64,000 nucleotides of DNA, taken from assembly GCF_002205895.1 (NCBI RefSeq), contig NZ_NJDE01000006.1, forward strand, positions 155,693-219,692. Direction: 5' to 3'. Numbering within the stretch: the stretch's first letter is position 1; the number at the start of each line of letters is the position of its first letter. The notes under the pieces were generated by a model. That model saw only the letters and a list, made by a program, of their open reading frames with translations. It was not told the DNA's origin and searched no databases. This document shows positions 27,860 through 36,318 of the stretch, one piece after another. A program made the position numbers and the translations under genes. This stretch comes from Saccharibacillus sp. O23. Lineage in GTDB: Bacteria; Bacillota; Bacilli; Paenibacillales; Paenibacillaceae.

Positions 27860-28553
27860 AAGATTTGACCTCCCGGAGCATTTTTGAGAGCTGCCACGCG
27901 AATAACGCGGCGCAGACGACGGCGAACGCGAGCGCGGCTCCGGCCGGAATGTTCCGAAGCAGCCGCTCCCATCCCGAGCCTGCGGCGAACATCAAGGCGA
28001 TATTGCCGAGCAGCCAGACCGCGGTCAGCGAAGCCGGAATCCAGCCGTTTCGCGTACGGCGCAGCAGCGAGATCGAGAGCGCGGCACAGGCGAACAAAGC
28101 GGCCAGGCAGAGCGAGAACAGCGACAAAAACCCGAATTCGCCCTGCGTGCCGACATAAGCGATCAGCGCGGTGAACACCGTGCCTGCGGCGGAATAAGCC
28201 ATCATGCGCAGCGCGGCGATCTGACGGATCGTGTAGCGGCAGGTCTGCTTGATCTCGTATAGACCGCCGAACCGTTCGGCCGTCTCCGCGAAAGACACGG
28301 CAAACAGCAGCAGCAGCGGAGCGATCGTCACCGCGGCCGAAGCGCGGTATTCCGCAGGGGCCAAGATAAACAAAGCCGATGCGAACCCCAGAGAAAGCGC
28401 CGCGAAAAACAAACCGTATCCCGTGTCCCAGAAAATAAAACGCAATCCCAATTCCCGCAGCATGTTGTAGGCGTGCCGCCCTGCCGTGACCGGCCGGATC
28501 AGTCCTTGATCGAGAATGGCTTCGATGCTGGCGTTTTTTTGTCGTTCATTCAT
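27846..28553 (-). CDS. Six-helix membrane protein, possible anti-sigma or sensor
   Basis: 235 residues. About 45 hydrophilic N-terminal residues (MNERQKNASIEAILDQGLIR) precede six hydrophobic segments spread to the C-terminus. It overlaps the sigma-factor gene by 8 bp and the ATPase gene by 14 bp, so it is tightly coupled to both. Position right after an ECF sigma gene and the cytoplasmic N-terminal stretch suggest it holds the sigma factor at the membrane, but no zinc-containing anti-sigma motif is present. No family recognised. The overall order recalls the Bacillus sigY operon. Confidence 0.75.
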   Translation of the reverse strand: MNERQKNASIEAILDQGLIRPVTAGRHAYNMLRELGLRFIFWDTGYGLFFAALSLGFASALFILAPAEYRASAAVTIAPLLLLFAVSFAETAERFGGLYEIKQTCRYTIRQIAALRMMAYSAAGTVFTALIAYVGTQGEFGFLSLFSLCLAALFACAALSISLLRRTRNGWIPASLTAVWLLGNIALMFAAGSGWERLLRNIPAGAALAFAVVCAALFAWQLSKMLREVKSYAIA

Positions 28554-29094
28554 GGTCTTCGAACTCCTTTCCGAGTTTGTGGATCAGTCGGTAATATCGC
28601 GATTTGACGCTGCTTTCCGCGAGATCGACCATCTCGGCGATCTCGCGGAACGTATACCCGCCGAACAGATGCAGCCGGAAGATCTTCTGAGTGTCCGGCG
28701 GCAGTCCGCCCACGAACGCGAAGACTTCTTCGACGAACTCGTTGTTTTCGAGCAATCGGGTGAAGTCCGTGTCGTCGATCGGCTCGAGTTCGTCCAGCGT
28801 CATCGTGAGCGATCGGTTGCGGTAAGACCGCGAACGATACCAGTCGATCAGTTTATTGGACGCGATACGGTATAACCAAGTGCGGAAGCTCGCGCCGCCT
28901 CGCGCGTCGTAATGCCCGATCGAGCGCAGCACGGAGATGAAGACTTCCTGCGTCAGATCGAGCGCGATCTCGTCGTCGGGAACCTGTTTGCGTATAAAAC
29001 GGTAGATCTCGTCGTAATAAAGCCGCACCAGACGGTCGGCCGCGGCCCGATCGCCGCTTCTTCGAATCCGTTTGATGAGGCGCAGCTCGTTCAA
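28546..29094 (-). CDS. ECF-type RNA polymerase sigma factor
   Basis: 182 residues from TTG at 29094, which has AAAGGAGG upstream; longer frames run into the spacer. Region 2 is DEIYRFIRKQVPDDEIALDL followed by TQEVFISVLRSI and FRTWLYRIASNKLIDWYR. Region 4 is LPPDTQKIFRLHLFGGYTFR followed by EIAEMVDLAESSVKSRYYR. Extracytoplasmic-function sigma factors usually transcribe their own operon; here that would be the membrane protein, ATPase and three permeases downstream. Signal unknown, likely envelope or antibiotic stress. Confidence 0.92.
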   Translation of the reverse strand: MNELRLIKRIRRSGDRAAADRLVRLYYDEIYRFIRKQVPDDEIALDLTQEVFISVLRSIGHYDARGGASFRTWLYRIASNKLIDWYRSRSYRNRSLTMTLDELEPIDDTDFTRLLENNEFVEEVFAFVGGLPPDTQKIFRLHLFGGYTFREIAEMVDLAESSVKSRYYRLIHKLGKEFEDHE

Positions 29095-29179
29095 CCGCCC
29101 AACCTCCTTTTGTCGTTCTAGGGGTAAAAATATCGTGGTCAACGTAATAGTCGAGCGCGTCCGCGAAATAGTTTCAGAG

Positions 29180-29514
29180 GCGCAGCCAAAGATTCCGCCG
29201 CGAGCGGAAGCGATTCCGGCACCAAGCAGGAAGCTTCGTCCGATCAACCGGCGACGATCAACCTGTTTACGGCTTCGCCGGAATGCACGGATGCTTTTAA
29301 CGCCTATATCGAAGAATACAAGAAGGTTAAGCCGAACGTCACGATCAACCTCGAAATCGTGCACGCCGATTACAGCGCCGATCTGACGAACGCCGTGCGC
29401 TCCAATACGAGTTCTTCCGACGGCAAAGTGCTGTTCGAGAAAGCGGGCATTACCGAACCGCCGAAGACCGTTCTCCGATCAGTGGTCGGAGCCGGTTTTC
29501 GGTTTTTTGCTTAA
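29180..29514 (+). pseudogene. Remnant of an extracellular solute-binding lipoprotein
   Basis: Read in one frame, the segment gives a Ser/Gly-rich post-lipobox stretch (AAKDSAASGSDSGTKQEASS), then ATINLFTASPECTDAF and YKKVKPNVTINLEIVHADY, typical of the N-terminus of family-1 sugar-binding proteins. It then jumps to KVLFEKAGITEPPKT, normally about 100 residues further on. The signal peptide and cysteine, a middle segment and the whole C-terminal half are gone. It runs into a terminator-like sequence and stops at TAA 29512. A decayed gene, lying divergently from the sigma operon. Confidence 0.7.
29467..29508 (+). terminator. Terminator at end of solute-binding remnant
   Basis: Arms ACCG-CTCCGA and TCGGAG-CCGGT around TCAGTGG, followed by TTTTCGGTTTTTT. 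Overlaps the end of the pseudogene frame. Confidence 0.6.
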
Positions 29515-29659
29515 AGATTCGTAAACGCCCGGTCAATTCTTGCATCTCGGCGCGTCGCTTGCGCGACAACTGTGTATCTTTTCTATAACGTCCCATATTA
29601 CGGAAAATAGAGAAGGGATGGAGAGAGAGGTACTGGTCGTTCGGAAAGGAGTCGGCAGG

Positions 29660-30379
29660 ATGGAAGAAGCATCGGATCGGTTCTCGCCGGAAGCGCAGGC
29701 CGCGTTCGAACGGCTGCTGCGCATGCAAAAATGCGAAGAAGCGTTCGATTTCGCCTTCGTCGAGCGCTGCTCGCACGATTCGGAGTCGCTGATTCGGTGC
29801 GAAGCGGCCGCGGCGCTGGGCATCGACAGATGCGGCGAAGGGGAACGGATTCTGATTCGTTTGACCGACGATCCGAATCATCTGGTGCGGACCGAGGCTT
29901 GCGAGTCGCTCGCCTGGTACGAATCGGAAAAGGTGCTGCGCGTGCTGGAGCGGAAAATTCGGCGAGACCGTTCGGTCATGGTGCGCGCTTATGCGGTGTC
30001 CGTTTACGGCGATGTCGTACAGGCGCTCGGCCGATCGCGGGAAGAAGCGGCCGTTTTTCTGGAAAGCCGTCTGCTTCGCGAACGCTCGTCATGGGGAAGG
30101 CTGGCTTGGGCGGAAGTGCTGTACAAGTTCGGCCGGGAAACGTATTTGAACGAACTGTTGAACGGCCTCGAGCTGCCCGACCTAAGTTCGCGCTGCATGG
30201 CCGGAAACGGTTTGCGGGAAGTCGTGAATGTCGGCAACTGTCGGAAGATTCGAACGGCCGCGCTCGACTGGCTGGGCCGGGAGTCGGCGGCTTCTTCGGT
30301 CGAAATCGCGGTAAAACTGATCGAGACGTGTATCGAAACCGAATACGGAGCGAAACCCCAAGGAGGTCTGATTCCATGA
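29660..30379 (+). CDS. HEAT-repeat protein
   Basis: 239 residues from ATG 29660, with AAAGGAG upstream; an in-frame ATG at 29618 has a weaker site. Repeats include SLIRCEAAAALGIDRCGEGE, HLVRTEACESLAWYESEKVL and VMVRAYAVSVYGDVVQALGR, i.e. HEAT helices across about residues 25-200. It overlaps the next gene by 4 bp (ATGA), a coupled pair. No catalytic residues visible; a scaffold or possibly an immunity-like protein as in the HEAT genes at 18.8 and 21.6 kb. Confidence 0.75.
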   Translation: MEEASDRFSPEAQAAFERLLRMQKCEEAFDFAFVERCSHDSESLIRCEAAAALGIDRCGEGERILIRLTDDPNHLVRTEACESLAWYESEKVLRVLERKIRRDRSVMVRAYAVSVYGDVVQALGRSREEAAVFLESRLLRERSSWGRLAWAEVLYKFGRETYLNELLNGLELPDLSSRCMAGNGLREVVNVGNCRKIRTAALDWLGRESAASSVEIAVKLIETCIETEYGAKPQGGLIP

Positions 30380-31107
30380 TTCAGGATGCCATGAACAAAC
30401 GCCTGATCCCTTACCTGCGCGAGCACGGTTACGAACCGCAGAAGAAGGACCTGAACGATGCTTGGCCGTTTCTGAAGGAAGGCAAACCGCGCAGCCGGTC
30501 GATCGAGATCTCGCAAGGCCTGCAGGACGAGCATCTGATCGGCATGCAGGCTTACGTGGAAGGCTATTATCCGGGCAAGCCGGGCATCGAGTTCGTACGG
30601 TTCGACAGCGAAGACGAATTGGAAGAGATCTTGGACCGTTTTGTGGAGAAACTCGACCAAGAGCTGCTGCCGAAGATGGAAGAAGAAGCGCAGCGGCCGT
30701 ATTATCAGCCGAGCGAAGCATTGAGCGAGAAGATTCTGAACGAATACCGGGAATGCGCGGACAAGCTGCGGGAACAGACGAACATCGACGACGGCGAGCC
30801 GGATACGCGCGAAGCGATTCGGCGGTTGGAGAACTGGCTGCGCGAGAAACGCAAACAGAGCGAACTGCCGAACGAAGACGATATCTGCATGGCCTGCTCG
30901 TATCTGATCGAACGGTTGGACCGCGATTTCGAGTTCAAGCTCAGTCTGGACTCCGGCGGCCGCGGACCGCTGATCGACCAAGTCAGCGGCAAAGACGAGA
31001 CGCTGCATCTGCCGCTCGGCGCGGTCGTCTGGTTCTGGAACGAGATGGATCGCGAAGAGAGCCTGCTGCCGGTCATGTACGAGACGATCTCGGAGCAGCA
31101 CGACTGA
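30376..31107 (+). CDS. Hypothetical protein coupled to HEAT-repeat gene
   Basis: 243 residues, ATG at 30376 inside the end of the HEAT gene; AAGGAGG lies upstream. It starts MIQDAMNKRLIPYLREHGYE and contains a Glu/Arg-rich helical middle (about 95-165) and a C-terminal half with hydrophobic strands (LHLPLGAVVWFWNEMD). The N-terminal lay-out resembles small proteins with a DUF4304-like start (a protein of conserved size followed by PFL or FLR), but I would not assign it. No signal peptide or membrane segment. Confidence 0.65.
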   Translation: MIQDAMNKRLIPYLREHGYEPQKKDLNDAWPFLKEGKPRSRSIEISQGLQDEHLIGMQAYVEGYYPGKPGIEFVRFDSEDELEEILDRFVEKLDQELLPKMEEEAQRPYYQPSEALSEKILNEYRECADKLREQTNIDDGEPDTREAIRRLENWLREKRKQSELPNEDDICMACSYLIERLDRDFEFKLSLDSGGRGPLIDQVSGKDETLHLPLGAVVWFWNEMDREESLLPVMYETISEQHD

Positions 31108-31239
31108 TCGGACGGGCGAACCGAAGCGCCCGCGGCTTCGTGTCGGGCAAGCCGCAGGCATGAATCGGACATAGCCGAGCGAAAGGAGCCGGATTAGGAT
31201 AGGCGGCGCGGTAATCTTCCATCCTATCGGCGTCTCGGC

Positions 31240-31275
31240 AAAAAAGCGACTCCGCGCGTATGCGCGGGGGCGCTT
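31240..31275 (-). terminator. Terminator for minus-strand transcript
   Basis: GC-rich stem AAGCGCCCCCGCGC with GCGCGGAGTCGCTT (read on the minus strand), followed by a run of T. It would end transcripts from the broken GNAT gene. Confidence 0.65.
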
Positions 31276-31374
31276 CTATGTGTCCGGAAATTCCGATTCG
31301 CTGCACGCAGCCGCTGCGATTTCGTTCGCATCGACCCGAACCCAATCGAATCGACGCGAACCGCCCTCCGGTTT

Positions 31375-31568
31375 CTAACGGATCGAGATGACGCTTAGCG
31401 GGCATTTGAAGCGGTTTTCAAATTCTAACGGATCGAGATGACGCTTAGAATAAAAAATAGCCGGTTTTCAGCCTGAAAATCGAACAATCGGACGGCTAAG
31501 GAATCTACGATCCGTTAGGGTTTCGAAAAGGGTTATTCGGCGCTTCTAACGGATTGACGATCCGTTAG
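31375..31568. repeat. Four-unit palindromic intergenic element, family B, copy 2
   Basis: Units 31375-31398, 31425-31448, 31496-31518 and 31546-31568; centre spacings 50, 70.5 and 50 nt. Unlike copy 1, the three spacers are also clearly related to those of copy 3 at 57058-57251 (for example GGGCATT...GCGGTT and AATCG...GGACGG), so the whole 194-bp block plus flanking GCCGCTTC has been duplicated. Confidence 0.9.
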
Positions 31569-31619
31569 CGAAGCCGCTTCTGATTCTACGGAAACGGATT
31601 TCGCTCGGTATCGTTCTTT

Positions 31620-32177
31620 TTATGACCGTACGTCTGAATCCTGCCGATTCGCTTCCCACTCTTCCCGCAGCATGCCCATACGGACGGAATCGTAATACTG
31701 CCCGTCGTAATAACGCGCTTTCCGAATTCTCGCTTCCGTCTGCATGCCGAGCTTATCGCCGACGCGGATCATGCGCGCGTTGCCCGACCACGTGCTGTAA
31801 CCGATCCGCACCAGCGGCAGCGTCGTAAACAGCCGGTCGATCCATAATCGCAAAGCGCGCGTCCCGATCCCCCGTCCCCAGCTTCCGGCTTCGTGCAGCA
31901 CGATGCCGATCTCCAGCCAGCGCGAAGGTTCATGCTCCCAATAGTAAGAAACGATCCCGCGCACCGTTCCCTGCACCTCGATCACCCAGAAATCGTCGTC
32001 GCCGACTCATTTCTGTCCGGTCGGCAGGAACTTCTCGTAAGTCATCGCTTCGTGCGGATAATAAGGCGCGTCCCATTTTTTCCATTCGGGCTGCTCGTCT
32101 TTGTAGATCAATTCCCACAGTCGGGGCAGGTCGCGTTCTTCGAGCGGGCGAATCGTCAGTTCTTGATCCGAAATCAT
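31620..32177 (-). pseudogene. GNAT acetyltransferase gene with in-frame TGA at codon 57
   Basis: From ATG 32177 (AAAGAGGA upstream) the frame reads ISDQELTIRPLEERDLPRLW and on to EKFLPTGQK, then TGA (32007-32009). It continues in the same frame with VGDDDFWVIEVQGTVRGIVS and GSWGRGIGTRALRLW (the acetyl-CoA loop) to TAA at 31620. Without the TGA it would be a normal 185-residue GNAT N-acetyltransferase of the RimJ type. The downstream part has a possible internal start at 31985, but this would lack the first 63 residues. The simplest reading is a nonsense mutation; a sequencing error or read-through is possible. Confidence 0.8.
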
Positions 32178-32199
32178 CGTATTCCTCTTTTCGTTAAGT

Positions 32200-32253
32200 T
32201 TAGTGTTGGATCACCTCGTGTGCCGTGTTAATGTTCATATTCGCGTTTTTCAT
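32200..32253 (-). CDS. Possible 17-residue leader peptide
   Basis: ATG at 32253 with GAGAGGACTG upstream encodes MKNANMNINTAHEVIQH and stops at 32200, 22 nt before the start of the GNAT gene. Size and placement suit a leader peptide that tunes translation of the downstream gene, but there is no supporting comparison. Confidence 0.3.
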   Translation of the reverse strand: MKNANMNINTAHEVIQH

Positions 32254-32329
32254 CGTCATCAGTCCTCTCGGGATTATGCTGTCCATCTTACCGGAGTATG
32301 CGGGAGAAGGGAAGCCGAATCGGCGCGGC

Positions 32330-32366
32330 AAAAAAAGACGCCCGGTCGATGACCGGACGCCTTTTC
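32330..32366 (-). terminator. Terminator of the aldo/keto reductase gene
   Basis: On the minus strand, stem GCGTCCGGTC, loop ATC, GACCGGGCGT, then TTTTTTT, a few bases after the stop of the reductase gene. Confidence 0.9.
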
Positions 32367-32370
32367 CCGT

Positions 32371-33345
32371 TTACGCGTAGAAATTCCGTTCCCACCGATG
32401 CGCCTTCAGCTTCTCGACCTGTTCTTTCGGCAGTCCTTGTCCGTCGCCGATCGGCATGTTGCGCTCGACGTTGCGGACGGAACGCATGCCGGGAATGACG
32501 GTGGAGACGGCCGGATGGCTCAGCACGTAGCGCAGCGCCGTTTCCGCGATTTCGCCATCGCCGATTCCGAGATCCTCCGTGATCTTCCGTACCCGCTCGT
32601 ACACCTCGCGCTTGCGCTCGCCTCGGAAATAACGGCTGCGGAAATCGTCTTCGGCAAACTCCGTATCCGGCTTGATGCTGCCCGTCAGGCCGCCTTCGTC
32701 GAGCGCCACGCGCACGATGACGCCGACGTCATGCTTCAGGCAGGCGGGGAACAGCTCGTCTTCCGGCGCTTGTTCGAAAATGTTGTAGATCACCTGCACC
32801 GTGTCCACGACGCCGGTCTCGATCAGCTTGATCGCGTTGGCCGGCTGGTAATCGTTAATCGAGACGCCGAAGTGGCGGATCTTGCCCTGCTCTTTCAACT
32901 TCCGCACGCCTTCCAGCCAATCGCCCTGACCGACCCACTCGTCCGACCAGACATGGAACTGCTGCACGTCGATCGTCTCCAGTCCCAGATTCCGCAGGCT
33001 GGTCTCGGTCGAAGCGATCACGTGCTCGGCGGTGAACGTCTCGCCGGACGGCACGCCTGCTCTTGCGGGCCACTGCCCGTTTTTCGGCGGAATCTTGGAC
33101 GCGACGTAGATCGTCTCCGAGCGCTCGCGCACGACCTGTCCGACCAGCTTCTCGCTGTGGCCGTCTCCGTATCCGAGCGCCGTGTCGATAAAATTAAGTC
33201 CGAGGTCGATCGAACGGTTCAGCGCCCGCAGCGATTCTTCGTCTTCCGCGCCGCGCCAGCCCGTATTGCCGATACCCCATGCCCCGTAACCGATCTCCGA
33301 TACCTTCAATCCCGTTTTGCCGAGCGTTCTGTAGTTCATCGTCAT
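32371..33345 (-). CDS. Aldo/keto reductase
   Basis: 324 residues, ATG at 33345 with GAGGAGG upstream (the next ATG, two codons later, would serve as well). The catalytic tetrad of the AKR superfamily is present: D54, Y59 ([10 protein letters not shown]), K84 (VASKIP) and H131 (VQQFHVW). The NADPH-binding end is seen in the C-terminal [15 protein letters not shown] cytosolic NADPH-dependent carbonyl reductase; physiological substrate not predictable. The gene is divergent from the MerR/ABC operon and shares its intergenic region of about 190 bp, so the MerR protein might also control it. Confidence 0.93.
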   Translation of the reverse strand: MTMNYRTLGKTGLKVSEIGYGAWGIGNTGWRGAEDEESLRALNRSIDLGLNFIDTALGYGDGHSEKLVGQVVRERSETIYVASKIPPKNGQWPARAGVPSGETFTAEHVIASTETSLRNLGLETIDVQQFHVWSDEWVGQGDWLEGVRKLKEQGKIRHFGVSINDYQPANAIKLIETGVVDTVQVIYNIFEQAPEDELFPACLKHDVGVIVRVALDEGGLTGSIKPDTEFAEDDFRSRYFRGERKREVYERVRKITEDLGIGDGEIAETALRYVLSHPAVSTVIPGMRSVRNVERNMPIGDGQGLPKEQVEKLKAHRWERNFYA

Positions 33346-33473
33346 GGTCTGCTTACGCCTCCTCGATGGATTGTTGGAAACGTTATTCTTTAACCTTCGC
33401 GGATGCGACCGATCGAGCAAAACGGGGCCGAAGCGCAGAAATTTTTAAAAATCGCCCGATCTTCGATTGCCGC

Positions 33474-33504
33474 TTGCCTATGACGTAACGTCAACCCCTA
33501 TACT
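33474..33504 (+). promoter_or_regulatory. MerR-type promoter with 19-bp spacer and operator
   Basis: -35 TTGCCT (33474-33479) and -10 TATACT (33499-33504) are separated by 19 bp, the hallmark of promoters activated by MerR proteins through DNA untwisting. Inside the spacer is a perfect palindrome TGACGTAACGTCA (33481-33493). The MerR gene begins 31 bp further on, so this is very likely its own promoter and that of the ABC exporter. Confidence 0.85.
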
Positions 33505-33534
33505 GGAACCAGCAAAGGAAAGGAGGCGGGGGAC

Positions 33535-34377
33535 ATCGATACCCGAACCTATACCGTCGGCGCTTTTGCCAAGCTGACAGGCGTTACCGAACGCACGCTG
33601 CGTTTCTATCACAAAAAGGGGCTGCTGGAACCGTCGGGCTACAACGAGCTCGGACACCGGCTGTATACGGATCGCGATCTGATTCGGCTGCAGCAGATCC
33701 TGACGCTTAAATTTCTGGATTATCCGTTGGAGCGGATCGCGCAGGAATTGGAAGCCGACGAAGGCGAACTTCGGCGTTCGCTGGAACGTCAGGCGAAACT
33801 GCTGCGGGAGAAGAAAGAGCAGCTCGACCGCATGCTGTATACGCTCGATTACACGCTCGAGTTGGCCGACGGAGACAAAGGAGGTCTGGAACCGAGCGTG
33901 CTGCTGCTGTTGATCCGCTCGATCGCGACCGAGAAAGAGCAGCGGCGCTGGATCGAGGAGAAAATGCCGCCTTCGCTGACGAAAAGGTTATGGCCGGACG
34001 GCGACCTAACAGGCAGTTGGCGGGCGGTCGAGCAGGAAGCGATCGGCTGGGTCTCGCGGCTCAAGAAGCTGATGCGCGAAGGAAAGCCGCCCGACGGACC
34101 GGAAGCGCAGCGCTTTACAGCCGAGCTCTCCAAGCGGCTCGAAGGACTGCTGAGCCGAATGGGCCAACCTCTCTCGAAAGAAGAGATTCAAGGCTTGGAG
34201 GCGTTCGGCAAGCTGGAACCGCCGTATTCGTTCGGGGTCCCGATCCTGTTCACGGCCGAAGAAGAAAGGTATATCGAACGGATGTGGGACGCGGCGATCG
34301 AAATCGAAGAAAAGAAAACCGCGAAAACGAACAAGAACGGAGGAGATTCCTATTCGAACAAACGAAAAGGACCTTGA
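33535..34377 (+). CDS. MerR family transcriptional regulator, apparent ATC start
   Basis: 280 residues. The N-terminal winged helix reads RTYTVGAFAKLTGVTERTLR followed by FYHKKGLLEPSGYNELGHRL, a textbook MerR DNA-binding domain, then a helical effector part. No ATG, GTG or TTG occurs in frame between the upstream stop at 33481 and codon 65 (TTG 33727), which would remove the DNA-binding domain. The codon ATC at 33535 lies 8 nt after AAAGGAGG, so translation apparently starts at ATC. It overlaps the ABC gene by 26 bp. It should sense a drug or other ligand and activate the operon from the 19-bp-spacer promoter. Confidence 0.85.
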   Translation: MDTRTYTVGAFAKLTGVTERTLRFYHKKGLLEPSGYNELGHRLYTDRDLIRLQQILTLKFLDYPLERIAQELEADEGELRRSLERQAKLLREKKEQLDRMLYTLDYTLELADGDKGGLEPSVLLLLIRSIATEKEQRRWIEEKMPPSLTKRLWPDGDLTGSWRAVEQEAIGWVSRLKKLMREGKPPDGPEAQRFTAELSKRLEGLLSRMGQPLSKEEIQGLEAFGKLEPPYSFGVPILFTAEEERYIERMWDAAIEIEEKKTAKTNKNGGDSYSNKRKGP

Positions 34378-36247
34378 GCATTCGGAAGTTGAAGAAAGAC
34401 GATCGGAAGCGGAAAACGGAGCCGCGCGCGCCGAAGCCGATCCGGCCCAACCCGCTCGCGGTTGGGGTTCGTTCTGGAAATTGGTCGCGAAATACCTGCC
34501 GAAAGGCTGGATGATGGCGGCGGCGATCGTGCTCGGACTGTTCGAAACGGTATTCACGTTGGCGATTCCGCTGCTGACCAGCCGTCTGGTGGACGGATTT
34601 TCGATGGAGAACCTGACCGGCGGAACGATCGCGCTGCTGGCGGCGGCGTTCGTGGCGCAGGCGCTGATGTCGGGCCTCGCGATCTATACGATGTCGTACG
34701 TCGGACAGTTTATCGTATCGGGGCTGCGGCGCGATCTGTGGCGGCGGGTACTGAAGCTGCCGGTCTCGTTCTTCGACCGCAACACGTCCGGCGAGACGAT
34801 GAGCCGGGTGACGAACGATACGAACATCGTGCAGGACTTCATTACGGGACAAGTGATTTCGTTCTTGTCCGGCATCGTGTCGATCGTCGGCTCGGTCGTG
34901 ATCCTGCTGACCATCGATTGGAAAATGACGCTGTTCGCGCTGCTCGCGATTCCGGCGGCGATGCTGCTGCTCTGGCCGGTCGGCCGCCGCATGTATGCGA
35001 TCTCGCGCGACACGCAGCAGGAGATCGCGGAATTCCAAGGCGATCTGGGCCGCGTGCTGTCCGATATCCGTCTGGTCAAAGCTTCGCTGGCCGAACCTTC
35101 CGAACGCGTTCAAGGCGAGAAGCGCATCTCCGGACTGTTCCGGTTCGGCCTGCGCGAAGCGCGGATTCAAGCGATCGTGTCGCCGCTGATGATGACCGTC
35201 ATGCTGCTGATTCTGGTCGCTTTGATCGGCTACGGCGGAGCACAGGTGGCGCGCGGCGCGTTGACGGCCGGCGCGCTGGTCGCGATCATTCTGTACATGT
35301 TCCAGATCGTCGTGCCGTTCACGCAGCTCGCGACCTTCTTCACGCAGTTTCAGAAAGCGCTCGGCGCGACCGAGCGGATTCGGGAGATCATGGAGTTGGA
35401 ACCGGAAGAACGGGAGCTGCCGGCGGCCGAGGAACGTGCTGCCGACGAATCGACGCCGCCCAAACATTCGATTCAGCTTCCGCTGACGTTCGAGAACGTG
35501 GCATTCCGTTATTCCGAAGACAAGCCGATTCTGCAAGGGTTGAACTTTACCGCCGAAGCCGGTCAGACCACCGCGTTCGTCGGTCCGAGCGGAGCGGGCA
35601 AGACGACGATCTTCTCGTTGATCGAACGTTTCTACGAGCCGAGCGAAGGACGGCTGCTGTACGGCGGCGAGCCGGCTGCGGAGATTCCGCTCAGACAATG
35701 GCGAGGCCGGATCGCGTACGTCTCGCAGGAGAGTCCGGTCATGTCCGGAACGATCCGCGAGAACTTGACTTACGGGCTCGAAGGAGCGGCGTCCGACCGC
35801 GCGGTGGACGAAGCCGTCCGGCAGGCGAATCTGACGGAATTCGTCGCTTCGCTGCCGCAAGGCTTGGAGACGCAGGCCGGCGAACGCGGCGTTCTGCTCT
35901 CGGGCGGTCAGCGCCAGCGCCTGGCGATCGCGAGGGCCATCCTGCGCGATCCCGATATTCTGCTGCTCGACGAAGCGACGGCGCATCTGGACAGCGCGTC
36001 GGAAGCGCGGGTGCAGGAAGCGCTCGACGCGTTGATGCGCGGACGGACGACGCTCGTTATCGCCCACCGGTTATCCACGGTGCGCGGAGCGGACAAGCTG
36101 ATCGTGATCGAAAACGGCCGCGCCACCGGACAGGGCACGCATGAAGAACTGCTGGCTTCGCACGCTTTTTACCGCAAGCTCGTGCAGAGGCAGTTCGAGA
36201 TCGGCGATCCGGGCGAAGGAAGCGCGCGCGAGGCGAGCGGTTCTTGA
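34352..36247 (+). CDS. ABC exporter, fused membrane and ATPase domains, apparent ATT start
   Basis: 631 residues if begun at ATT 34352, which lies 6 nt after GGAGGAG; the first conventional in-frame start is TTG 34481, without a ribosome site. Six membrane helices form the N-terminal half (type IV exporter fold, e.g. LLVALIGYGG region), followed by the ATPase: Walker A GPSGAGKTT, signature LLSGGQRQRLAIARAIL, Walker B ILLLDEATAHLDS and switch His in IAHRLST. Resembles BmrA/LmrA-type multidrug half-transporters that act as homodimers. Co-transcribed with the MerR gene, so drug-induced efflux is the likely role. Confidence 0.92.
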   Translation: MRTNEKDLEHSEVEERRSEAENGAARAEADPAQPARGWGSFWKLVAKYLPKGWMMAAAIVLGLFETVFTLAIPLLTSRLVDGFSMENLTGGTIALLAAAFVAQALMSGLAIYTMSYVGQFIVSGLRRDLWRRVLKLPVSFFDRNTSGETMSRVTNDTNIVQDFITGQVISFLSGIVSIVGSVVILLTIDWKMTLFALLAIPAAMLLLWPVGRRMYAISRDTQQEIAEFQGDLGRVLSDIRLVKASLAEPSERVQGEKRISGLFRFGLREARIQAIVSPLMMTVMLLILVALIGYGGAQVARGALTAGALVAIILYMFQIVVPFTQLATFFTQFQKALGATERIREIMELEPEERELPAAEERAADESTPPKHSIQLPLTFENVAFRYSEDKPILQGLNFTAEAGQTTAFVGPSGAGKTTIFSLIERFYEPSEGRLLYGGEPAAEIPLRQWRGRIAYVSQESPVMSGTIRENLTYGLEGAASDRAVDEAVRQANLTEFVASLPQGLETQAGERGVLLSGGQRQRLAIARAILRDPDILLLDEATAHLDSASEARVQEALDALMRGRTTLVIAHRLSTVRGADKLIVIENGRATGQGTHEELLASHAFYRKLVQRQFEIGDPGEGSAREASGS

Positions 36248-36318
36248 AGACGAGAGAAGCGTAATCGATTCGGCAAAGCGGTCGACTCCTTCGCAGGATG
36301 GGTAAAGGATGAAGAAGA

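Larger units (their letters stand above)
31108..31619. other. 512-bp convergent intergenic region
   Basis: Contains a terminator for the minus strand (31244-31275) and the second family-B four-unit element (31375-31568). Nothing else recognised. Confidence 0.7.

Noticed and set aside
32007..32009. Selenocysteine or programmed read-through at the GNAT TGA
   Set aside because: No SECIS-like hairpin was seen after the codon and GNAT enzymes do not use selenocysteine at this place; a nonsense mutation is simpler.
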